Of a stretch of DNA of 8,612 nucleotides, positions 1 through 5,071 are shown in pieces. Origin of the DNA: Actinomycetota bacterium (GTDB lineage: Bacteria > Actinomycetota > Actinomycetes > Actinomycetales > Microbacteriaceae); contig WLGC01000024.1 of assembly GCA_009703465.1 (NCBI GenBank), positions 1 through 8,612 on the forward strand, given 5' to 3'. Each line of letters starts with the position of its first letter. Position 1 is the first letter of the stretch. The position numbers and the translations under genes were made by a program. The notes beneath the pieces are model-generated. The model was not told the origin of the DNA, searched no databases, and was given only the letters and a program-made list of their open reading frames with translations.

Positions 1-321
1 TCCAGATCCAATCAAATAGACCCGAGTCAGGGTCGTTTCATCAAAAAGGTTCTGCCTAGGAGCTTTTCCGTTTCTGAGTTTTAGCTTTAGCGCATCTCTT
101 TCTGATTTAGTCATCACTGTCATCTGCAGGTTGGTATCTAAACCAGAGAGAGCTTTACGAACATCGGCCTCAATGCTGACCGCGGCAGGACAGCCTGCAA
201 TTGTTAGCTTGACCGTTACCTCTTTACCTGAGATTTCAACCATGTCCAACTGCGTAATTGGAAGGCGCAGTTCAGGATCAATAACCGAGTCGAGCGCCTG
301 TCTAATCAGACTTTCGCTCAT
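1..321 (-). CDS. mrp: Mrp/ApbC-type iron-sulfur carrier ATPase, N-terminal part (cut by window edge)
   Basis: Only the first 107 residues lie in the window; the reading frame is open to base 1. Residues 1-75 form a MIP18/DUF59 domain: it opens MSESLIRQALDSVIDPEL, a typical DUF59 beginning, and contains the conserved I-A-G-C-P segment at about residues 41-45. A basic linker follows. The last visible residues (VYLIGSG, 101-107) are where the P-loop 'GKGGVGKS' of Mrp/NBP35 ATPases should begin. Family knowledge: these cytoplasmic proteins bind and transfer Fe-S clusters using ATP. The start ATG (319-321) lies 20 bases inside the upstream DUF1003 gene, so translation is probably coupled; a weak AAGAGA precedes it. 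It is the third gene of the minus-strand operon. The DUF59 plus P-loop order is the usual actinobacterial one. The ATPase catalytic part is not visible. Confidence 0.88.
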   Translation of the reverse strand, partial: MSESLIRQALDSVIDPELRLPITQLDMVEISGKEVTVKLTIAGCPAAVSIEADVRKALSGLDTNLQMTVMTKSERDALKLKLRNGKAPRQNLFDETTLTRVYLIGSG

Positions 322-796
322 CAACAATCTCTTTCAAAAGCGCACGTAGTTCATCGCGGACAAATTCCTTAGTTGCCAAATCTTCAATGGCCATGCGCAG
401 TGCAACCACCTCGCGGGCCAGGTATTCGGTGTCATCAAGATTACGCTCAGCCATCTGGCGGTCTTGCTCAAACTTAACTCGGTCGCGATCATCTTGACGG
501 TTTTGGGCCAGCAAAATAAGCGGCGCCGCATAAGAGGCCTGCATTGAAAGAATCAAAGTAAGTAGCGTGAAGTTGGTAGCTCTTGGATCAAATTGGGCAT
601 CGGCCGGAGCAAGTGTGTTCCAGGTAAGCCAAAGTGCAACCACAACGGTCATGGCAATTAGAAATGCACCAGTACCCATAGCTCGTGCGAAAGCCTCTGA
701 GGCACGGCCAAATCTTTCCTGATCAATTGTCAGTCTTGGCATCAGCCGGGCGCGCTTGGAAATTGGACGGTCAAGTCTGATCTTCATCTTTGCCAT
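302..796 (-). CDS. DUF1003 family membrane protein
   Basis: 164 residues with two predicted membrane helices, about 42-60 (GAFLIAMTVVVALWLTWN) and 75-97. The second carries the DUF1003 signature: FDP at 69-71, then L-S-M-Q-A-S-Y-A-A-P-L-I-L and A-Q-N-R-Q at 97-101. The N-terminus (1-40) is basic and cytoplasmic-looking. The C-terminus from about 102 is a charged helix, probably coiled coil (DRDRVKFEQDRQMAERNLDD). DUF1003 proteins have no established function; the call rests on family resemblance only. The ATG (794-796) overlaps the upstream stop codon as TAATG and follows a strong GAGGAGG site, so it is coupled to the MgtE-like gene. Its 3' end overlaps the mrp start. The MgtE_N/CBS, DUF1003, Mrp order recurs in actinobacteria, which suggests but does not prove a shared role with the CBS protein. 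Confidence 0.9.
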   Translation of the reverse strand: MAKMKIRLDRPISKRARLMPRLTIDQERFGRASEAFARAMGTGAFLIAMTVVVALWLTWNTLAPADAQFDPRATNFTLLTLILSMQASYAAPLILLAQNRQDDRDRVKFEQDRQMAERNLDDTEYLAREVVALRMAIEDLATKEFVRDELRALLKEIVDERKSD

Positions 797-2040
797 TAGC
801 TAACCTCCTCAATTGCTCGCCAGTCATCCGGTAACAGGTGATCTAGAACGTCATCCACTGTTACAACACCGATAAGTCGATGTTCATCATCCACTACCGG
901 CAAAGCCACCAAGTTGTAGTTTGCGAAGGTTCGGTGAATTACAGAAATGTGAGTATCGGCTTTTACCGGTTCCAACTCAACGTCAAGCAGAACACTCAAG
1001 CGCTCGTGAGGTGGGTAGCGAAGCATCTTCTGAAAATGAACAGTTCCTAAATATCTTCCGGTTGCAGTTTCGTATGGCGGAAGTGTCACAAAAACTGAAG
1101 CTGCCAAAACTGGCGATACTTCTTTTTTGCGAATCAACGCCAACGCTTCAGCAACGGTTGAATCGGCGGCACAGATAATTGGTTCAGTAGTCATCAAACC
1201 ACCAGCAGTGAATTCATCAAAGCGCATAAGCATTCGAATGTCTTCTGCTTCTTCTTCATCCATTAGTTCAAGAATTGCCTCACTGCGCTCCTCTGGAAGA
1301 TTCGCCATCAAGTCAGCGGCATCATCCGGCTCCATAAGATCCAGAACTTCGGCGGCACGTTCATCATCTAGTTCGGTAATGATGTCAATCTGCTCATCCT
1401 CAGGAAGTTCCTCAAGCACATCAGCAAGGCGCTCATCATCTAGTTCTTCGGCAACCTCGATCATTCGCTCATCTGGCAGATCCAAAAGCGCTGAGGCTAG
1501 ATCGGCTGGGCGAAGTTCTGAGTAGGTGGCTAAAAGTGCGGTTGCGGTCTGAGCCTCATCTCCCTGGTGCTCCTCAGCGATTTGCTCCCAGGTGGCAAAC
1601 AAAGTGGCACCGCGGGCAAATGGCGAAGCCGAAGTCTTTGGTCTTCTAAGAAAAAGTTCTGAAACCGTCCAGTCACGGTTCTTTCCTTGCTCAATGGCGA
1701 TGTCCTCAATGTTTGCTGAACCTGAACCATCTTGCAGTTTGACCTTGCGGCCAAGCATTTGAGCGATCACCCGGGTTTCTTGCCCGTGCTGAGTAAAGCG
1801 ACGAAGGTCGATTACACCGGTGGTAATAATTTGACCAGCTGAGATTGAAGTCACTCTGGCAATTGGCACGTAAACACGACGACGACCAGGAATTTCAATA
1901 AGCATGCCCAGAGCTTTAGGTGAGCCTGATGTACGGTGCGCCACAAGAACGTCAATGACTTTTCCAACTCGATCCCCGGCTGGGTCAAAGACGCCGCAGC
2001 CAGCTAATCTGGCGATAAATACTTTAGAAGCGCTCACCAT
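796..2040 (-). CDS. PRC-barrel / MgtE N-domain / CBS-pair protein without transport domain
   Basis: 414 residues. Residues about 5-75 resemble a PRC barrel, and about 85-130 may be a second PRC-like half. Residues 176-271 are an MgtE_N-type acidic superhelix built of twelve-residue units. Residues about 278-405 are a CBS pair: L-M-T-T-E-P near 282 begins the first, and L-P-V-V-D-D followed by G-V-V-T-V-D-D-V at 380-398 closes the second. True MgtE channels continue into a five-helix Mg2+ pore; here the protein ends after CBS and has no hydrophobic segment, so it is a soluble protein and not itself a transporter. By family analogy the acidic superhelix and CBS pair may sense Mg2+ or nucleotides; this is inference. 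It heads the operon with DUF1003 and mrp. A weak AAGG lies 4 bases before the ATG, and the start is divergent from the general stress gene. Confidence 0.88.
   Translation of the reverse strand: MVSASKVFIARLAGCGVFDPAGDRVGKVIDVLVAHRTSGSPKALGMLIEIPGRRRVYVPIARVTSISAGQIITTGVIDLRRFTQHGQETRVIAQMLGRKVKLQDGSGSANIEDIAIEQGKNRDWTVSELFLRRPKTSASPFARGATLFATWEQIAEEHQGDEAQTATALLATYSELRPADLASALLDLPDERMIEVAEELDDERLADVLEELPEDEQIDIITELDDERAAEVLDLMEPDDAADLMANLPEERSEAILELMDEEEAEDIRMLMRFDEFTAGGLMTTEPIICAADSTVAEALALIRKKEVSPVLAASVFVTLPPYETATGRYLGTVHFQKMLRYPPHERLSVLLDVELEPVKADTHISVIHRTFANYNLVALPVVDDEHRLIGVVTVDDVLDHLLPDDWRAIEEVS
804..810 (-). promoter_or_regulatory. Strong Shine-Dalgarno site of the DUF1003 gene
   Basis: Minus-strand GAGGAGG, 7 bases before the ATG at 796. 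It lies inside the last codons of the MgtE-like gene. Together with the TAATG stop/start overlap it fixes the DUF1003 start and indicates translational coupling. Confidence 0.8.
1228..1515 (-). repeat. Eight tandem 12-residue (36-bp) units in the MgtE_N domain
   Basis: Residues 176-271 of the MgtE-like protein divide without gap or insertion into eight units of exactly 12 residues. The pattern is L/M-P/D-x-D/E-x-x, then hydrophobic residues near positions 7 and 10, ending in acidic residues. Examples are LPDERMIEVAEE, LDDERLADVLEE and LPEERSEAILEL. At DNA level two copies of CATCATCTAGTTC (near 1367 and 1434) show recent similarity, but most units have diverged. MgtE_N is known to be a helical superhelix, so this is a structural repeat and not a mobile or phase-variable one. 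Confidence 0.75.
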
Positions 2041-2066
2041 ACAACCTTAGGCCAGTCGATGGTGAC

Positions 2067-2083
2067 GTGCCAGAATGGATTTT
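2067..2083 (+). promoter_or_regulatory. Candidate extended -10 promoter, general stress gene
   Basis: TGC directly followed by CAGAAT (2071-2076) fits an extended -10 element; the key A at position 2 and T at position 6 of the hexamer are present. Seven bases later is an in-frame GTG (2084). On the opposite strand the same bases read CATTCT, a possible -10 for the MgtE operon with transcription starting near 2065. No clear -35 is seen in either direction. The same 10-mer, GTGCCAGAAT, occurs in the 3949-3965 spacer. Confidence 0.4.
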
Positions 2084-2584
2084 GTGAACAACTCTCGAAC
2101 ATCTAAGAATCAACCGCCTGCCGTCCCTCAGGGTGAGGTAATTGCAAATTTTAAGCAGTACCAAGATGCTCAGGACTTTGTTGACAACCTAGTAAAAAAT
2201 GATTTTCCGGCCAGCTCGGTGGCGATTGTGGGATCTGATCTCAGAACTGTAGAGCGGGTCAGGGGAAAATTAAACTATGCCCGTCTTGCAGCAAGCGGTG
2301 CAGTAACCGGAGCTTGGCTGGGCCTTGCATTTGGGTTAATTTTTGGAAGTTCCCCAACAGAATCTGGAGCCGCACTTTTCCCGGGTATTGAAGCTCTGGC
2401 ATCACCGATATTTATTGGCGCTGGAATGGGCATGATTTTCAACATCACCAGATTTGGTTTATCAAAAAACAAGCGTGGCTATATCAGCGCATCTAGTGTG
2501 GTTGCCGCTAAGTATCAGATTCAGGTTCCCGCATCGCTAGCTGAAAAGGCAAAAGCAATTCCTGCCAAGAGCGCAAAAAACTAG
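2075..2584 (+). CDS. General stress protein (YflT/GSP17M-like), two-TM
   Basis: 169 residues. The N-terminal 20 are polar and end P-Q-G-E-V, typical of the actinobacterial family. Residues 22-60 carry the YflT/general stress protein 17M-like fold (FKQYQDAQDFVDNL, then VAIVGSDLRTVE). Two glycine-rich hydrophobic helices follow at about 72-91 and 101-123, then a K/A-rich tail. The function of the family is unknown; the name comes from stress-induced Bacillus relatives. It is divergent from the MgtE operon with a 34-bp spacer. Neither ATG 2075 nor the alternative in-frame GTG 2084 has a Shine-Dalgarno site. GTG 2084 is better placed behind the candidate promoter and would give 166 residues starting at N5; I keep ATG 2075 as the conventional choice. 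Its TAG stop overlaps the opposing aminopeptidase stop. Confidence 0.85.
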   Translation: MDFVNNSRTSKNQPPAVPQGEVIANFKQYQDAQDFVDNLVKNDFPASSVAIVGSDLRTVERVRGKLNYARLAASGAVTGAWLGLAFGLIFGSSPTESGAALFPGIEALASPIFIGAGMGMIFNITRFGLSKNKRGYISASSVVAAKYQIQVPASLAEKAKAIPAKSAKN

Positions 2585-2598
2585 CGGTGCTTAGCTAG
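2575..2598 (-). terminator. Candidate intrinsic terminator of the aminopeptidase gene
   Basis: Read on the minus strand, CTAGC (2598-2594), an 8-base loop and GCTAG (2585-2581) form a 5-bp stem followed at once by six T (2580-2575). The downstream arm contains the shared stop-codon palindrome, and the T run is the antisense of the AAAAAA lysine codons ending the general stress gene. The stem is short. On the plus strand the same hairpin is followed only by CCACTTTTC, so termination there would be weak. Confidence 0.4.
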
Positions 2599-3948
2599 CC
2601 ACTTTTCAATATCTTTTGTTTTTCTAGGTAGAGCCGCACTCAGATTCTCAACTCCAGTTTTAGTAATCAAGACATCGTCTTCAATTCGAACTCCAATGCC
2701 TCGGTATTCCTTGGGTACCGATAGATCATTGCTGTGAAAATATAGCCCGGGCTCAATTGTGAAAATCATTCCAGGCGTCAACTTGGCATCCAGGTACATC
2801 TCTTTTCTTGCCTGAGCGCAGTCGTGGACATCAAGGCCAAGGTGGTGACTGGTTCCGTGCACCATCCAGCGGCGGTGTAATTGAAATTCTGGCTGCAGTG
2901 AAGTCTCTGCTGAAACCGACAGCAAGCCCCACTCTGCCGTGCGCTTGGCAATTACCTTCATAGCCGCATCATGGACATCCCTAAATCTGGCTCCGGGTTT
3001 AGCAACTTTGAAACCTGCATCGGCAGCTTCGAGTACGGCATCGTAAATCTTTTTCTGGATTGGTGAAAATTTTCCAGACACCGGCAAGGTGCGCGTTATA
3101 TCTGCTGTGTAGAGTGAATCCATTTCTACGCCAGCATCTAAGAGAAGCAAGTCATTTTTTGCTACCGAGCCATCATTGTTAACCCAGTGCAAGGTACAAG
3201 CGTGCTCACCAGATGCCGCAATAGTGTCATAGCCCAAGCCGTTGCCAAAAATTCTTGCCTGGCTGAAAAAGGCAGTTTCAATAATTCGCTCACCTCTAGA
3301 ATGACCAATAGCCTGCTTGAGATTACTAGCAACCGCTTCGAAACCCTTGATGGATGCAGCAACGGCTTTTCTCATCTGGTCTATTTCGTAAGAATCCTTC
3401 ACCAGTCGCAACTCTGAGACAAATTGGATTAATCCGGCATCTTTATTTGAATTTAAAACTTTGGTTTTTGGCAATGAGCTAAGAAACTTTTTGTATTCAG
3501 AAAGCGACTTTGTCTCGAGTCCTAGTTCAGCAGCAACTTGATTAAGGCTTGGCCTTTTACCAACCCAAAACTCGCCGATGCTGGCATTGGCAAAGAACTC
3601 ATCTTTATCCTGGCCCGCGCTTTCTCGGAAAAACAAAATAGAACTGGCGAGTTTTCCGCGGGCGTCAATTACCAAAACAGAGTCGGCAATAGCAGCAGAG
3701 CCCCAGCCGGTTAGGTGAGAGAAAGCAGAGTGAGCACGAAATAGATAATCGGTGTCATTTGAGCGAATCTTGGCAGCCCCTGCTTCAAACACGAGAACTT
3801 TGCCCTTGAAGGCCTTAGCAACCGCGCTTCTTCGGCGCTTGGCGAACTTGGCCACCTCGGCAGCTTTTGGTTTTGCTTCCTTTTGCTTCCCCCAGTTTGA
3901 GCCCATGTACTTCAAAAACTTAGCGCTGTGCGGGGTACGAGTTCTCAT
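2581..3948 (-). CDS. pepP: Xaa-Pro aminopeptidase (aminopeptidase P, peptidase M24B)
   Basis: 455 residues, within the usual range. A creatinase-type N-domain (about 40-175) precedes the pita-bread M24 domain (about 185-450). All expected dinuclear-metal ligands are visible by alignment to E. coli PepP: D271 (L-L-L-D-A-G), D283 (A-D-I-T-R-T), H368 (G-T-S-H-H-L-G), E399 (I-E-P-G-L-Y) and E423 (V-R-I-E-D-D). The catalytic-site H375 (G-L-D-V-H-D) is present too. It should release the N-terminal residue from peptides with proline in second position, in the cytoplasm, using Mn2+ or a similar metal. No signal peptide is seen; the N-terminal 40 residues are basic, an extension seen in actinobacterial members. 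The start lacks a Shine-Dalgarno site, but a TGCCAGAAT element ends 6 bases before the ATG, suggesting a leaderless mRNA. M15 is a less likely alternative start. Confidence 0.95.
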   Translation of the reverse strand: MRTRTPHSAKFLKYMGSNWGKQKEAKPKAAEVAKFAKRRRSAVAKAFKGKVLVFEAGAAKIRSNDTDYLFRAHSAFSHLTGWGSAAIADSVLVIDARGKLASSILFFRESAGQDKDEFFANASIGEFWVGKRPSLNQVAAELGLETKSLSEYKKFLSSLPKTKVLNSNKDAGLIQFVSELRLVKDSYEIDQMRKAVAASIKGFEAVASNLKQAIGHSRGERIIETAFFSQARIFGNGLGYDTIAASGEHACTLHWVNNDGSVAKNDLLLLDAGVEMDSLYTADITRTLPVSGKFSPIQKKIYDAVLEAADAGFKVAKPGARFRDVHDAAMKVIAKRTAEWGLLSVSAETSLQPEFQLHRRWMVHGTSHHLGLDVHDCAQARKEMYLDAKLTPGMIFTIEPGLYFHSNDLSVPKEYRGIGVRIEDDVLITKTGVENLSAALPRKTKDIEKWLAKHR

Positions 3949-3964
3949 GGCTTTATTCTGGCAC
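3949..3964 (-). promoter_or_regulatory. Candidate leaderless extended -10 promoter of the aminopeptidase gene
   Basis: Minus strand: TGC then CAGAAT (3960-3955), a six-base spacer AAAGCC, then ATG at 3948. Spacing puts the transcription start on the start codon. There is no Shine-Dalgarno site. The hexamer overlaps the opposing TATTCT element. It shares GTGCCAGAAT with the 2067-2076 site. Confidence 0.45.
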
Positions 3965-3965
3965 T
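3954..3965 (+). promoter_or_regulatory. Candidate leaderless -10 promoter of the PHP gene
   Basis: TATTCT (3954-3959) matches TAnnnT, and a six-base spacer leads directly to the ATG at 3966. The 17-bp divergent spacer leaves no room for a 5' leader with a ribosome site. No convincing -35 is seen; that region would lie inside the aminopeptidase coding sequence. Confidence 0.5.
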
Positions 3966-4850
3966 ATGTCAATAATTGATCTGCACTCTCACTCCAACCG
4001 ATCAGACGGTAAAGAATCTCCAACCGAGGTCTTTGAGCATGCAGCAGCAGCCGGTGTAGAGATTCTGGCACTGACCGATCACGACACAACTAGCGGCTGG
4101 GCCGAGGCTACAGAAGCTGCGGCCAAACTTGGGCTTGGCTTTGTGCCCGGCATCGAGGTAACCACCCGCGCAACAGTATTAGTAGACGGTGCAAAAAGAT
4201 TCATCAGTGTTCACATGTTGGCGTATTTGCCAGATCCTCAGCACAAAGAGCTGGCCGAGACAATGTATGAAACTGTGAATTCCCGTGAGATTCGGGCGAT
4301 GAAAATTACCGATCTACTTTCTAGAGATTTTCCGATTACCTGGGATTTAGTTCTTGAGATGGTTGAGGATGGAGCAACAATTGGACGCCCAGCAATTGCC
4401 GATGCCATGGTTAAGCTCGGTATCGTTTCGGATCGCTCTGAAGCTTTTGCCGGCTCGTTAGATAAGCATGGACCTTATTACATTGCAACAGAAACGATCG
4501 ACACTCTAGCTGCCATAAAACTTATCTTGGATGCCGGTGGTGTTCCTGTTATTGCTCATCCGCTCACCGATCTAAATCCCAATTCTTCTCGTGGAGATTT
4601 ACCGGAGGAGCACTTTGAAATTCTGGTTGCGGCCGGTCTTGCCGGTTTTGAAATTTATCACCGTGAGGTGCCAGAAAATGCCAGGGAATGGCTTTTGCAG
4701 TTAGCTAAAAAACATGACCTGATTGTCACGGGCTCCAGTGACTATCACGGTATCCATGGCAAACCGAATCGCTTAGGTGAAAATACCACCAGTGCCGAAA
4801 TGCTACAGAGAATAATTACAAGGGCATCTGGAACTGAAGCCAAACTTTAG
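3966..4850 (+). CDS. PHP-domain metal-dependent phosphoesterase (RNase AM/TrpH-like)
   Basis: 294 residues, the usual size for the single-domain YciV/TrpH group. The PHP metal-site motifs appear in order: D-L-H-S-H-S (H7, H9) with D14; L-T-D-H-D-T (D38, H39); G-I-E-V-T (E64); H83 in S-V-H-M-L; the I-G-R-P insertion (R141); A-H-P (H198); and S-S-D-Y-H-G (D259, H261). A trinuclear site is therefore intact and the protein should be a soluble phosphoesterase. E. coli YciV is a 5'-3' exoribonuclease (RNase AM) that also acts on 3',5'-bisphosphonucleotides; which substrate applies here cannot be told from sequence. It is the first gene of a two-gene unit with DUF4287, whose ribosome site begins inside this stop codon. 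It probably starts without a leader from TATTCT six bases upstream. Confidence 0.92.
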   Translation: MSIIDLHSHSNRSDGKESPTEVFEHAAAAGVEILALTDHDTTSGWAEATEAAAKLGLGFVPGIEVTTRATVLVDGAKRFISVHMLAYLPDPQHKELAETMYETVNSREIRAMKITDLLSRDFPITWDLVLEMVEDGATIGRPAIADAMVKLGIVSDRSEAFAGSLDKHGPYYIATETIDTLAAIKLILDAGGVPVIAHPLTDLNPNSSRGDLPEEHFEILVAAGLAGFEIYHREVPENAREWLLQLAKKHDLIVTGSSDYHGIHGKPNRLGENTTSAEMLQRIITRASGTEAKL

Positions 4851-4853
4851 GAG
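4849..4853 (+). promoter_or_regulatory. Shine-Dalgarno site of the DUF4287 gene
   Basis: AGGAG, continuing as AGGAGAAG, starts in the TAG stop of the PHP gene and ends 5 bases before ATG 4859. It fixes that start and ties the two genes into one transcript. Confidence 0.75.
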
Positions 4854-4858
4854 AAGAA

Positions 4859-5071
4859 ATGGCTGAAAAAGTAAGTGGCCCAGCATCGTATTTTCCATCA
4901 ATTGAAAAAACATATGGAAAGTCGATAGATCACTGGATGAAGCAGCTAAAGAAGACTAAAGACATGAAACACATGGACGCAGTCAACTGGCTAAAAACAG
5001 AGCACGGGATTGGCCATGGTCACGCTAACGCGCTGGTAGCTGTCTTCAGAAAAGAAAACGGACTTAGTTAG
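4859..5071 (+). CDS. DUF4287 domain protein, small
   Basis: 70 residues, essentially only the DUF4287 domain. It opens G-P-A-S-Y-F-P-S-I-E-K-T-Y-G, followed by I-D-H-W (23-26) and the second signature W-L-K-T-E-H-G-I-G-H-G-H-A-N-A-L-V (44-60). It is charged, soluble and probably helical, with no cysteine and no signal. The I-G-H-G-H-A-N segment resembles a helix-hairpin-helix-like turn, but DNA binding is not shown. The domain has no assigned function; in other bacteria it is sometimes joined to DUF5655. It has a good AGGAG site and is cotranscribed with the PHP gene, but I cannot say whether the functions are linked. The last 8 bases overlap the opposing helicase stop. Confidence 0.85.
   Translation: MAEKVSGPASYFPSIEKTYGKSIDHWMKQLKKTKDMKHMDAVNWLKTEHGIGHGHANALVAVFRKENGLS

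Noticed and set aside
131..349. Plus-strand 72-codon frame near the left edge
   Set aside because: Antisense to the well-supported Mrp DUF59 domain and to the end of DUF1003, with no recognisable product.
1127..1525. Plus-strand 132-codon frame, extremely serine-rich, opposite the MgtE-like gene
   Set aside because: It is the antisense of the acidic Asp/Glu-rich repeat (GAT/GAA codons read backwards as ATC/TTC/TCA). The opposite strand encodes a clear domain protein, and this frame has no ribosome site.
2067..3964. The two GTGCCAGAAT copies as inverted ends of a mobile element
   Set aside because: They flank intact core genes, there is no transposase or target duplication, and both sit at promoter positions, which explains them better.
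4849..5071. Small DUF4287 gene next to PHP gene as a toxin-antitoxin pair
   Set aside because: The PHP protein is a full-length housekeeping-type phosphoesterase and DUF4287 is not a known antitoxin; nothing in the sequence supports a toxin role.
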